Shown here piece after piece: positions 1 through 11,196 of a stretch of DNA of 64,000 nt (its first letter is position 1; each line of letters starts with the position of its first letter). Under the pieces are notes generated by a model. It made no database searches. It was not told where the DNA came from and was given only the letters and a program-made list of their open reading frames with translations. Source of the DNA: Impatiens glandulifera (taxonomy: Eukaryota > Streptophyta > Magnoliopsida > Ericales > Balsaminaceae); assembly GCF_907164915.1 (NCBI RefSeq), contig NC_061866.1, positions 27,483,905 to 27,547,904 on the forward strand, in the 5' to 3' direction. A program made the translations under genes and the position numbers.

Positions 1-2
1 CG

Positions 3-1103
3 CCCACCGACCAGCGAGTCTCTCTTCAAACCGAGGACTCGGTACCAGCGGTCACGGAAGATAGGGTAAAGGACCTTATCGAGGAATTCGTCAATGCCGC
101 GATTCGGCCGTGGCAAAAGAAGATCAAAGAAACCGCGACTAAATCCATCGAGATGATTGAGTCAACAAATAAAGAGCTACAAACCGCGGTCGGACAGATC
201 ACGTCCGTTGAAGACAATTACGGCATGACCGATCAATTGTACAATGGCTATACTGACAGAACTAAGGCATTGGAGGAGGCAACTAAGAACCTGGTGACCG
301 ACTTCGCTCTTACCAGCCAAAAGTTCGGTATGACGGAACAAACCCAATTAACAACCGATCAATGGTTGAATAAGATTGATGAGGATCTGGCTCAATCCGG
401 TGCCCAGGCCGGTTCTACCCTTGAGAGGGTGGTAATGCTTGAGGAGAAGCATGCCAAAACCGAGGCTTATCTAAAGGCGGTCACCGAACAGCTGGTAGAA
501 ATGATAGCGGCAAAGCTGGCATCCGATAAGGAACTTGAGGAAGCAAATGCGCTCGCGGCTCAACGGATTCAAGATGCCTTGGACGAGCAAACAAGACTTC
601 AAAAGGAAATGGCAGAGGCAGATACGAACCTGGTCGGACATCTGCAAACATTAGAAAACATTGGACCGGCCGTAGAGGTTCAGCAAAATGAAGATGCGGC
701 TCGACTAATCGGCCAACAGACAGCATACAATGATTTCGCCGAGGCTCATCAGAAGTCCAAAGCAGTTGCTCCCCCATCCGGTCCGGTTACAAGAAAGAGA
801 AAGAATTGTTCCAAGAGGGCGGTAATCTCAAAGTTAATAGACAGAGTTACCGACACGGTTGTCGACCCTCCAAGCAACTCGGTTTCACATGAAGATGAAG
901 AACTCGAGGAAGAAGGCATACCGCTAAACAAAAGACCGCGAGGTCTTGACGTAGCTCCAATCAGATCGTTTGCTCCACCGGCTTCCCCGCTCACCGGCAC
1001 TTCAGGCAGTCAAGGATCTTCCTCCAGGCATGTTCCACCGGTCAAGGGACAAGCAACTGAGGAAATGCTGGACAAGTTCTTGACGCCCAGGAAGAAGAAA
1101 TAG
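3..1103 (+). CDS. Accessory coiled-coil ORF of element B (5' partial)
   Basis: The reading frame is open from the window edge to a TAG at 1103, at least 366 codons, so the start lies upstream; an internal Met is at 153. Roughly the first 230 residues are charged and heptad-like, rich in E, K, A, L and Q, as expected of a long coiled coil. A basic patch (TRKRKNCSKR) follows, then an acidic run, then a low-complexity P/S/G-rich tail ending PRKKK, which could act as a nuclear signal. It lies in the place of the env-like or additional ORF that some Sireviruses carry between pol and the 3' LTR. I recognise similar coiled-coil ORFs from plant retroelements but know no function. No membrane segment is visible, so an envelope role is not supported. 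The frame is unbroken, unlike element A's copy. Confidence 0.7.
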   Translation, partial: PTDQRVSLQTEDSVPAVTEDRVKDLIEEFVNAAIRPWQKKIKETATKSIEMIESTNKELQTAVGQITSVEDNYGMTDQLYNGYTDRTKALEEATKNLVTDFALTSQKFGMTEQTQLTTDQWLNKIDEDLAQSGAQAGSTLERVVMLEEKHAKTEAYLKAVTEQLVEMIAAKLASDKELEEANALAAQRIQDALDEQTRLQKEMAEADTNLVGHLQTLENIGPAVEVQQNEDAARLIGQQTAYNDFAEAHQKSKAVAPPSGPVTRKRKNCSKRAVISKLIDRVTDTVVDPPSNSVSHEDEELEEEGIPLNKRPRGLDVAPIRSFAPPASPLTGTSGSQGSSSRHVPPVKGQATEEMLDKFLTPRKKK

Positions 1104-1150
1104 GGGCTCTCTTTACTTATATTTCATATGTCTACATCAGTTTAACTTTA

Positions 1151-1170
1151 TATATATATATATATATCAA
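1151..1170. repeat. TA microsatellite
   Basis: Run of alternating TA between the accessory ORF and the first polypurine tract of element B. Confidence 0.8.
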
Positions 1171-1220
1171 GTATTCTTACCTTAGTATATTTTTTTTATA
1201 TATATCAAGTATTTTTGGAA

Positions 1221-1478
1221 ACCGGCTTACATTTGCATTCTTACATGGTTTTGAATATTTTAAATAAAATAATCAAAAAGGGAGATATTGATAAGACAAA
1301 ATATAAAAATTTTCCAAAAAACAAAAAATTTCTCAAAATTTTCCAAAATTTTTGGAAAAATTCTTCTAAGTCAGTTTCCAAAAATCCGGCCAAATAAACT
1401 CTTAAAAACAACCGGCCTACATTTGCATTTTAACATGGTTTTGAATATTTTAAATAAAATAATCAAAAAAGGGAGAAA
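1221..1478 (+). repeat. Direct repeat carrying two polypurine tracts of element B
   Basis: Two copies of a roughly 65-bp block (1221-1285 and 1411-1476) begin ACCGGC, share TTGAATATTTTAAATAAAAT and end in AAAAAGGGAGA. The second copy abuts the LTR start at 1480 and is the functional-looking polypurine tract. The first is an upstream duplicate. Multiple polypurine tracts before the 3' LTR are a reported Sirevirus trait. Confidence 0.8.
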
Positions 1479-1479
1479 T

Positions 1480-2706
1480 TGTTAGATAAAATTAGATCGG
1501 TTAAATAGAACTTAACAAAAACAAACTTCTTGTGCAGGAACAAGTTAAAGAATTCAACCGGTCAAGTTACTCAACCGGTTAAGAAACTCAATTGGTCAAG
1601 CAACCCAACCGACAAAAACCTGACCGATCAGAAAGACAAGATCGGTCAAATCAGAATGCCAAAATCGTTGAACATTCGGTCAATCTGAAGTTATAGAAAA
1701 ACCGGAAGTCATCCGGTTAACATAAACAACCGACCAGTAACAATAGATACTTCGAGTATCTGTTGAGGATGATACCGAAGGGACAGACTTTAGTATTTCC
1801 ATATTCATACAAATCTGAAGACAATCTGCAGGCTGCAGAAGATCGTCCGACAAGATCTTTCCACTCCAGGATAAATCAGAGGCGCAATCCTCTAGGTGCA
1901 GGCAACTGTCCAACCGACAGTTGCCATACTAAGTAAAAGACAAACCTAGCCGGTTTGAGCTACACACTGGAAGCCTAGACCGCCAGGTCTGAATCACTGA
2001 ACCTCTACTCAACCAATCAAATTCAAGAAAATAAAATGTGACCGTTGGCACATTTCACCTATAAAAGAAGGAGCTCAAGAGGAATAAATGCAGCTCTAGA
2101 AACAAGTTACAAGCGGCTACAAGTTAAAAGAGTTTCAACAACCGAAGTTATAAATTGTGTTTTATCTCTCTAAGATTTAGATCTTGAGTGCTTATTTGAA
2201 GTGTGATTACAATTTCGGTTAAAATTGTACGGGTGTTATCGAGCAGAAAATAAGTCTCGGTCGGATTGTGTTTGTGTATTCCTTAATGAATATTCTTCTC
2301 GCGGTTTCGGGAGGAAGGGGTGACGTAGGAGTTTTATCTTCGAACATCCATAAAAACCTATCTTGTTCTTTACTTTCTGCCGGTTTTACATTCTAACCGA
2401 TCTGTACTAACCTATTCATACCGTTCTAACCGACTCAACATCAGTTAAACCGACTTACTGAATCCCAAAACCGACCCAGCAAACTCCAAACCTATCTTAT
2501 TCAAATCCAGTTCTATCCTTCCAGTGTGAGTGTTGCTTCAGTCTGAAACAAACCACTTCCGCACTTGAACTCGGTTCAAGGGTTTGTGACAGCCTGTGTA
2601 GTAATTAAACCCGGTGTTAATCTCTAACCGGATTAAACACCAACCGTTGAGTGAAGGCGTTAACCGGTCAGACCCCGGTTCCCCAGCCGCGACCTAAATC
2701 CTAACA
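1480..2706 (+). repeat. 3' LTR of element B
   Basis: About 1.23 kb, bounded by the inverted ends TGTTAG and CTAACA and directly preceded by a polypurine tract. It contains many short CCGGT/ACCGG motifs and a TATA box near 2060. The 3' boundary is confirmed by homology: bases from 2707 on match the U3 of element A near 12,605. Confidence 0.85.
2060..2067 (+). promoter_or_regulatory. TATA box in LTR of element B
   Basis: TATAAAAG, about 580 bp into the LTR, in the right place to set the U3/R boundary some 25-35 bp downstream. Confidence 0.6.
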
Positions 2707-2943
2707 AACTACGTATCTATGAGACTTGTACGTCTAACTAGAAACACGTCTAATTAGCCTGCTTAGACCACGTTTAAGTTATCCAGATCTGATGCACCTG
2801 CATAGAAACAATTAGACGACTTTGCTTTATTCATAACTAAGATTTAATCACAATTATAATTAATTTTTAATCGTATATATATCATGAAAATAAAGATGCC
2901 ATGGAATAGACTTATTCTCTTAACAAAATAATTTGTCCTAACA
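2707..2943 (-). repeat. 3' LTR remnant of element A
   Basis: 237 bp matching 12,606-12,842 at about 90 percent identity by eye. It starts (minus strand) with TGTTAGG at 2943 and is interrupted by element B at 2707. Confidence 0.85.
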
Positions 2944-2959
2944 ATTTCCCCCTTTTTTG
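2944..2959 (-). promoter_or_regulatory. Polypurine tract of element A
   Basis: Minus strand reads ATCATCAAAAAAGGGGGAAA directly before TGTTAGG, a typical Sirevirus plus-strand primer. Confidence 0.8.
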
Positions 2960-3349
2960 ATGATATTAAAACTTAATTAAAAGATTAAAACAATTATATG
3001 TATAATCAATGAACAACACAACAACATGAACAAAAGATCATATGTTCATATTTTTAAAATATTAGGAGATACATAGCCTGATCGATAAACGAAAATTTTT
3101 CAAAGAAAAACAACAAAGATTTTAATTCCCCCTAAATCCAAGGCCATATCTTTTCCTTAAGATGAAAAGATGGGACTTCAGATAGGACTTCCTTCGAAGA
3201 TGAAGGAAACTCAGATAGTCCCTCGATCGGAAGATTGAAGAACTGAGCAAAAGATTCTTCAGTGAAACGGGCAATAACATTAAAGATTCTTGCCATGACT
3301 ATTATGTTGTCTTAAGTTATAACCCAACGTTTTTGAAATGTTCACGAAC

Positions 3350-3499
3350 CTATGGTCCGTGAATGACGACAGGAGCCTTGAGAAAATATTCAAGTCCTGA
3401 TGCTTTGAGAGATTCAAACATAGCTACCATCTCAGGAATCACCAGCGTGGAAACAGAGTCAAAGTCTATTTGAAGAGTGGATGGAACAATAGAATCCAT
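3350..3499 (-). pseudogene. Relic accessory ORF of element A
   Basis: About 50 codons starting MDSIVPS and containing MVAMFESLKASGLEYFL, followed by a stop. It lies downstream of pol in the sense direction, as the accessory ORF does in element B. It looks like the N-terminus of a protein family I associate with plant copia elements; B preserves what would be the C-terminal coiled-coil part. The two pieces do not overlap, so a shared family is inferred from position and style, not alignment. Confidence 0.45.
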
Positions 3500-3929
3500 T
3501 TTGAAATTAAAATGCAAGGATTTCTTGTAGAATACTAAGAGGCACACGAAGAACTCTTAGAGAGAGAAATGAGGATTCGCGGAAAAGAGATACTCAACCC
3601 TTTGAATATGACCGTTTCTTTTATAAAGGAATATTAACGTATGACCATTAATACAATGATTATATGAACCGTCAAAGATGAAAGGATATATGTTCCCAAT
3701 GGACGTATCATTTAAGATAAGCAGCATTTAATACCATAATCATCAAATTTGTCATTAATGTCATGCGTGTAGATGAAAGTCATCAGAACTTTTAGTCATT
3801 CTTTTAACGTTGAGAGATGCATATCTTCAAGTTATTGTAGAAATGACTATTTAATTTTGGAGAGAATAGTACATAAACAACTACCATAGTAGTGGATAGC
3901 TGTCCCAACTAGCCTGAAGATGAGAAGTT

Positions 3930-4190
3930 TAAGTACATACGTAGTTAGACGTCTAACTTACTTTCCACACTCTATGCCTCTAATCTAGATAGACGTCTAT
4001 TAGACGTCAGCGTCTAACCACGCTTGTCTTATAGAAGAACAAAAGTCTATTATACTTCAGACGTCTAATTACACATTAACACCACGTGTTAGACGTGTGT
4101 CTAATTAAACGTCAACGTCTAACCACACTAGTCTCACAGACGTCTAAACATCTAATAGACTTCGACGTCTAACAGCGTAGGTTATCAACC
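3930..4190. repeat. Cluster of TTAGACGTCTAA-type palindromes
   Basis: Between the pol stop and the polypurine tract of element A there are about ten scattered copies of GACGTCTAA or TTAGACG, several forming perfect palindromes. The same words build the U3 minisatellite at 12,060-12,650. Confidence 0.7.
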
Positions 4191-4362
4191 AAGAATTTTA
4201 TCCAAACAGAAGCATAGATTTCTTAAGCCAATATGCGTTTAAGTATATATGCTTCTTAGACGACTGATCCATTTGACATATTGAGACCTCTGTCTACATG
4301 TCTGTCTAGTTACATTTGAACAACATGTTCCCCTCAATGTATGCATGATCAGTTTAAATAAA

Positions 4363-7300
4363 TTAGTTAAGATCAACAAGTCCTAAAATATTTCTAAAGT
4401 AAGAAAACTTAGTCTCGGGTCGTGGCTTCATTAACACGTCTGCCACTTGTTGATCTGTGGGGACATATTCAAGGAGAATATGCTTCTAACTGACATGCTC
4501 TCGGATGAAATGATGTATGATTTCAATGTTCTTTGTCCGAGAATACTGAACTGAATTGTAGGTGATGGCAATTGCACTTGTGTTTTCGCAGAAAATCGGA
4601 GATTCTTCTACTTTTATCCCATAGTCCCTTAGTTGTTGTTGAATCCATAAGAGTTGAGAACAACAACATCCTGCTTTAATATATTCGGCTTCAGTTGTAG
4701 ACGTGGCGACTGACGTCTGCTTCTTGCTGAAATAAGAGATCAAACGATCACCGAGAAACTGGCAAGTTCCACTAGTTCTTTTTCGATCGATCTTGTAACC
4801 TGCATAATCTGCATCTGAGAAGCTTTTAGATTGAAACTGGAATCTTTTGGATACCATAGTCCCACATTTTGAGTTCCCTTTAAATACTTCAAAATACGCT
4901 TAGCAGAAATAAAGTGAGATAGTTTAGGATTAGCCTGGAATCTTCCACAAACACTGACAGCAAACTGAATGTCGGGTCGGCTAGCAGTAAGGTAGAGCAA
5001 AGAGCCGATGAGCCCTCTATAGACAGTGATGTAAACGCTTCGTCCATCTTAATCTTTGTCTAACTTTCTGGAAGAACTCATTAGAGTGGTTGCAGCCGAG
5101 CAACTCTCCATTCCAAACTTCTTTAACAATTCCTTGGTATATTTGGCTTGGTTGATGAGGGTCCCTGTTTCAAGTTGACGAACTTGAAGACCAAGGAAGA
5201 AGGTTAATTCTCCCATCATGCTCATCTCAAATCTTTCATACATCAGCTTGGAAAATTTCTCACACAATTTGGGGATATTTAATCCAAATATGATATCATC
5301 AACATATAATTGAATAAGCAGAATATGAGAATCTTTAATAAATCTAAACAATGTGTTGTCTACTGACCCAATAACGAAATCATGATCAAACAAAAACTTA
5401 GTCAAAGTGTCATATCAAGCTCTTGGAGCTTGTATTAAACCGTATAAAGCTTTGTCAAGTTTAAAAACATGATTTGGTAAAGTATGATCTAGAAAACCAG
5501 GGGTATTTCAACATAAACATCTTCATTTAATTTACCATTTAAAAATACATTTTTCACATCCATTTGAAAAAATTTGAAATTCTTAAAAGATGCATAAGCT
5601 AGGAAGATTCAAATTGCTTCAAGTCTGGTCACATGTGCAAATGACTCATCAAAGGCAATGCCTTCCTCCTGTCTATACCCTTGAGAAACCAACCGAGCTT
5701 TGTTTCTTATGACTAAGTCATCTTCACTAAGATTGTTTCGAAAAAAACTATTAAGTTCTAATAACTGATTGATCAGTCGGCCTTAGAGTTAAATGCCACA
5801 CTTTATTTCTTACAAATATGTTTAACTCCTCTTGCATGGTATTAATCCAATCTGGATCAAGCACAGCTTCACCAATTTTCTTCGGCTCAATTTGAGAAAT
5901 AAAGTCAGAGTTAGCCATCTCATCTAGCAATTGACGTCTTGTCGTACGAGGAGAATTAGGATTACCAATTATCAATTTAGGTGGATGATCTCTGTTCCAT
6001 CTGAAGTTTGATCTAAAAGGATTAGACGTCGGATTAGTTGGCTCTACGACATCCAAACTTTCAACAACCTGTTGAACTAAAGTTTGGACGTCTGGTTGAT
6101 TCTCAACCGGATCAGCCACTTGATCAGACAGATAATCCCTTTGAACAGGAGCTTCATCCTCACTATCAGATTCAAGACATGCCGCTTCTAATTTGTTAGC
6201 AAGGTCGATTGGATCAATATAATTGTCTTCAACAGATTCATCACAAATAACAAGAAAGGATTCCTCAACAGTTTGTGTACGATTGTTCTATACTCTAAAA
6301 GCTTTACTAACTGATGAGTAACCTAACATGATTCTAGTATCTGCTTAAGCATCAAAAGCGGTCAAATATTCTTTCACATTGTTATGAATAAAACACTTAC
6401 ACCTGAATACTCGAAAGTAATAAACTGTAGGAATTCTTCCATAAAACAATTCATATGGTGTTTTGTCAAAGCGTTTGTTAATTATTGACCGATTTTGTGT
6501 ATAACAGGCTGTGTTTATGGCTTCTGCCCAAAAATTCTGAGGAACACCTAAGTCGGCAAGCATCGATCTCGCTGCTTCCTTCAGTGTCCTAACTCTTCTA
6601 TCAGAAATACCATTTTGTTGTGGAGTTTTAGCATTAGACAACTCGTTTCTAATACCAGATTCCTCGAGATATGAAGTTAGGCGTCTGTTGGTGAATTCAG
6701 TTCCCCGATCACTTCTAATCCAAATAATGCTTAAAGATTTTTGGTTTTGAATTCTTCTAATGAGTTTAATCAAATTCTCAGCAGTCTGATCCTTAGAAGG
6801 AAAAAATACAACTCATGTAAAGCGTGAGAAATCATCAATAATGACTAGGGTAAATCTCATTCCTCCCAAGCTCTTTATAGGATTTAGACCAAACAGATCC
6901 ATATGTAAAAGTTCCAAGCACCGGTTAGATTGAGATTTCCCTTTACTTTTGAACGATGATTTGCTCTTCTTGCCTAACTGGCAAGCAAGACAAACCTTGT
7001 CCTTTAAAAACTTCAAGTTTGGTAATCCAATAACCAAGTGATGCGAACAAATGTTGTTAATGGTTTTAAAATTAAAATGATTAAATCTCTTATGCCATAG
7101 CCAGTTTTGATCAGTTTTGGTAATCATGCATATGGGATTAGATATTTCATATTTCCAGTTCATTTTGTAAGAATTTTTTACCCTACTTCCGGTCAACAAA
7201 ACATTACCCTGTTGATCCTTAACTATGCATGCATGAGTTTGAAAATCAACAGAAAATCCATTATCACATAATTGACTAATATTAATAAGATTATAATACA

Positions 7301-7920
7301 AGTTTTAAACAAGTAGCACGTTGTTGATGGTTAGATTACCATGGATAATATTACCCTTACCCATGGTCTTACCCTTGCGGTTATCTCCAAAAGTGATCTT
7401 AGGACCTGAGCATTCTGTTATATCAGTTAGAAGCCGTTTTTCTCCAGTCATGTGTCTAGAACATCCACTATCCAAATACCAAACTGAATCCTACAGACAG
7501 TTAACCTACACAAAAACATATTTACAAACTTTTTGGTACCCACATTCACTTGGATCCTCGATCAATCAGTCCCTTAAGAATCCATATTTGAGTTATTCTG
7601 GTGGACTTCCCTTTTGTGTAGTAATAAGTGCGTATGATTTCAGCTTAGCAGACGTCTTCCTGCTAGCAGTTGTTCCCTTAACCTTAGAGGATGGTTTTTG
7701 TTTAAAACTCATTGACTTCTTGTCAGGTTTTAATTTGCCAGACTTACTAGCTGCCTTCTTCTTAGGTTTTAGTCAGCTTACAGTTGGCGAAATATGAATA
7801 ATTTCATCCTTTAAAGTTAGATCCTCACAGTTTGGATCAGTTCGATTATCAGTTAAACTCCCTTTGACAAAGTTTATAGGCTTAAACTTGTTTGTTATTG
7901 AGTTTAGCTTCTTACAGAAC
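4363..7920 (-). pseudogene. pol of element A (PR-INT-RT-RNase H), broken
   Basis: Reading the minus strand from 7920 to 4363: a lysine-rich linker; protease motif WYLDSGCSRHMT at about 7440-7480; integrase zinc site with CLACQLGKKSK (about 6960-7000); integrase core with HMDLFG, RSDRGTEF and PQQNGISDRR; an RT start domain around 5760-6000; RT catalytic YVDDIIFG near 5300; FFLGLQVRQ; RNase H with SDADYAGY and TTEAEYI; and a stop at 4363. The third catalytic residue of integrase, normally Glu in an ERK-type motif, is Asp here. Several stops and shifts separate the pieces (for example near 7300, 6345, 5750 and 5400), so no polyprotein can be made. Confidence 0.85.
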
Positions 7921-7921
7921 C
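7909..7921. repeat. Probable LINE target-site duplication, left copy
   Basis: CTTCTTACAGAAC here and CTTCTTATAAAAC at 10,321-10,333 flank the LINE, two mismatches in 13. Confidence 0.55.
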
Positions 7922-10320
7922 TTTTTTTTGGGGGGGGGAACAGCTAAGTGTCATTTCATTAAAAAGACCCAAAAGAGGGGAAAAAAATACAAAAGTTTAA
8001 GATCAGATCTAGACAATTTCTAGATTTGACAATGAAATAATAATTAAATTACAGACAATAACAATAATCAATTAGATCCTACAGCGTTTTTTCTTTTATT
8101 CTACTTGTGACCTTCTCAAACAAAATATCCCATATCTGGCAGAGCTTTCTATTCTCTTCATTCCTTTCGATTCCTCTCCAGGATTGAATGAGTACATTTC
8201 TATCTGAAGTTATATCTCTCCAAATATCTTCAGCGGTTCTACTTCCTTTCTTTCTTTCTGAAGTTCTTGAATTTCTTTCTTTCCAGATATTGTAGATTAC
8301 TGTTTCAAAGTAGCATTTCAAAATACTTACATAGAAGGATCATCCTTTACTTTATTCTTCATCCACTCTTGGATTTCTTTCCATATTTCTAAAAAGTTTA
8401 TGTTGTTAATGTTTGCAGCATACATCCTCCAGATTTGTATTACAAAAGAGCATTCCCCAAATAAATGATTTATGCTTTCCTCAACTCCCGAACATAGAAC
8501 ACAGTTGATATCAGGAATATTTATGTATTTTCGAATTCTGTCTTTTTTTGTCAACCTTTTCTTGTATACCAGCTAGAGAATAAATTAGTGACGAAGAATA
8601 ATCTTTGAAGACCATACCACATTATGCCAATCTACCTCCTGTTCTAACCATTTCTCATGCCTTTCCTGTAATAAACTTCTCATTGCTTTCTGTTTTCCAA
8701 CATATTTCATCATTACTTTCATTGACTTGCTTTTGCCTCATTAGGTTTAGGATTCTATCACCTTCTGGAATACGCCTCAAAAGTGAATCACATTTACCTT
8801 CATAGAGGTCTCTAAATGAGTACTTGATGTATTCTCTTCTAACTCTGTTTCCTTACATTTCTTCTTTGAATATAATGGGAATATTATCCAGCCAAGGATC
8901 ATGCCAGAATAGTACCCCTCTTCCATTTCCAATTGTGGTTGTCACCATTTGAAAGGTGTCTTTTCTTGTTTTTAGGATTTTCTTCAATGACCATGTCATT
9001 CTTTCATTGATGCTTCGTGTCCAGATACTCTGCTCTTCTTTTCATAAATCTTATATGCACCCATTTAACCCATAGGGAGTCCGCTTTTTGCTCTAACTCC
9101 TATAAGCTCTTGATGGTGAAGGTTTTGTTCCATTCAACACAACTTTTTATTCCTAGTCCGCCTTCTTCTATGGGAGTACAAATATCCTCCCATTTGACTT
9201 TTTTTCCTCCTCTGCCTTGTGTTCCCCAGATGTAGTCTCTCATGATTCTATCAAGTTCAGCCATTACTTTCTTTGGGATGACTATCTGTTGTGCCCAGTA
9301 GCCAATAATTCCAAAGATGACTCTTTTAACGAGCTCAATTCTACTTGCATAAGACATTTTTTCGTAGCCCAACCCAAGATAGAATTTCTAACATTTTCTA
9401 CCAGTTGTCTGAAATGATTATATCGGAGTTGTTTTGATGACAGGGGTACTCCAAGGTATTTCACTAGTAGTTCACCTTCCATGACTCCCATAATATTGAA
9501 TATGTTTTCTTTCCTTTCTTCATTAACCCCTCCATAGAAAACTTGACTTTTGTCCTCATTGATGTATGGACCTATAATACTCGAAAAGATTGTTAGAGCT
9601 TCTTTGATTATACTAACAACTTCAACATCCTCATAAGCCACAAAAAAATAGATTAACTGTAAAACATATATGGGTTATTGCTTCTTTTTTGCAGTACGGG
9701 TGAAATTTGAAATGATGACTTCTCAAAAGCATTTTTAAAATGCAGTCAAGAATTTCCATTATTAAGACAAATAAGTAAGGAGATATAGGGTCTCCTTGCC
9801 TTACTCCCCTTTCACCCTTGAAAAAGCCTCCATGAATACCATTCACGCTCACAACAAAGTGAGGAGTGGAAACACATTGCATAATCCAATCAATGAAAAT
9901 AATTGGAAAATCTGTAGCAAGGAGGAAATCGTGGATTGATCCCCATTTGATCGAGTCAAAAGCTTTTTTAATGTCAATTTTGAAAGCCACACGTGGCGAT
10001 ATGTTTTTCTTTCCATATCTATTCAATAAGCTCTGCATGAGTAGGATGTTATGGGAAATAGAGCGTTTAGGAATAAATGTTGATTGCTATAATCCTACAA
10101 GCTTATCAATAACTGTTTTCAAACGTTGCGAAATAATTTTTGAAATAATTTTGTAAATAACATTGCAACATTAAATAGGACGAAAGTCCTAAATTTTTTC
10201 CAGAATTGAATTATTAGGAATCAAATTCAACACTATGACGTTTCATTGCTTCAACATTTTCCTATTTTGGAAGAATTCTAACACCCCTTCGCTTACATCT
10301 TTACCTACTATTTCCCACTT
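7922..10320 (-). mobile_element. LINE 1: 5'-truncated L1-type LINE inside gag of element A
   Basis: On the minus strand it starts within the RT domain (VGKDVSEGVLEFFQNRK), continues through KAFDSIKW and GVRQGDPISPYLF, a damaged catalytic region (the expected FADD is altered near 9640-9660), the thumb-like VKYLGVPLS, and a zinc-finger tail with CVLCSGVEESINHLFGECSF. It ends with TTTTTAATGAAATGACA and a short A tract (T tract at 7922-7930 on the plus strand). Frames are broken. The same family occurs at 22,603 and 52,973. Confidence 0.85.
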
Positions 10321-10332
10321 CTTCTTATAAAA

Positions 10333-11148
10333 CTTGTCTGAGTCATTATTGTCATATCCTAAACCGGATTTGCATCCAGGAGGCCTTAGCATAATAATTT
10401 GTTGTTTGACAGTTTCTCCAGACTTCGTCCAGGAACTTACCACATATGTCAAACGTTGATTTTCAAAAAACAGTGTTTGAACTTTTTCTTTGAAAATCTC
10501 ATTCTCAGATGAGAGCTCATTTACCTTATTTTCAAAAGGTTTTGGTTTAGAAACTTGAGATGAATACGAGTTATTAGATTCATATTTTAATTTCATTTCG
10601 TTAAATGAGTCTAATAACTTCTTGTACTCACTAACCATGTCATTGAGTGAAGTAGTTAATTCATGTTTTGTAAAACCTTTTGATGAAGAGTTCAGTACCT
10701 TTGATTTGTCGTCTGCCATCAGGCATGTAACAACTTCATTATCACTATCGCCAGATGATTTCTCTAAATCACTATAAGCCCATTTGGACTTGCTTTCAGC
10801 ACTTATAAGAGCCTTCTGCTTATTTAGGTTCTTCTTTGTTTGAACATTACAGCCATATATTTGGATGAGCTTCTCCCAGATTTCTTTAGCGAAGAAGCAT
10901 GACTTGATCTTGCTAAACACATCCATGTTGAACTACTTGTATAAGATGTCTTTGGAAATATAGTCTAAGTTGTTCATCATCTTTTCTTCAGTCGTCCATT
11001 CGCATCTCGGCTTTTCAATTTTTATAGGACCATTAGAGATGATATACAGCATGTCATAATCGATAGCAGCCAAATGCGTTTGCATCTTTATCTTCCAGCA
11101 TTCGTAGTTTTCTTTCGAGAACATGAGAATTTGGTTAACTATAGACAT
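10333..11148 (-). pseudogene. gag of element A, broken
   Basis: The N-terminal piece (MSIVNQILMFSKENYECWKI, minus strand from 11,148) is a copia gag start. After a frame break near 10,930 a second piece has KEIWEKLIQIYG and a long acidic, coiled-coil-like section with STLNDMVSEYKKLL-type heptads. A section between KLIQIYG and TKKNLNKQKAL appears deleted; no intact CCHC knuckle is seen. At 10,333 the frame runs into the LINE without a stop, giving a gag-LINE chimeric ORF of 227 codons (10,243-10,926). Confidence 0.75.
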
Positions 11149-11188
11149 AATTCGGGTTCTTGTTTCTTGAGAATAGAAAACATTGATA

Positions 11189-11196
11189 TGATACCA
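11189..11196 (-). promoter_or_regulatory. Primer-binding-like site of element A
   Basis: Minus strand TGGTATCA, the core of the initiator-Met tRNA complement used by copia elements. It lies about 80 bp from the LTR end that I prefer, which is further than usual, so either the LTR end or this site is misplaced. Confidence 0.45.

Larger units (their letters stand above)
1..2706 (+). mobile_element. Element B: 3' part of a Sirevirus-like Ty1/copia retrotransposon
   Basis: Only the 3' end is inside the window: an accessory coiled-coil ORF, an untranslated stretch with two copies of a polypurine tract, and an LTR from TGTTAG to CTAACA. Immediately after the LTR the sequence continues as the LTR of element A, so B is inserted in A's 3' LTR. 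The order (pol outside, extra ORF after pol, repeated polypurine tracts, long LTR) matches the Sirevirus lineage of copia elements. No gag or pol of B is visible, so the lineage call rests on the 3' architecture and on the resemblance to element A. Confidence 0.75.

Noticed and set aside
3..1103. True viral-type envelope gene
   Set aside because: No signal peptide in view, no membrane segment, no cysteine pattern; only position matches env-like ORFs.
7321..7797. 158-codon plus-strand ORF
   Set aside because: Antisense to the protease and linker region of element A, where the minus strand encodes WYLDSGCSRHMT.
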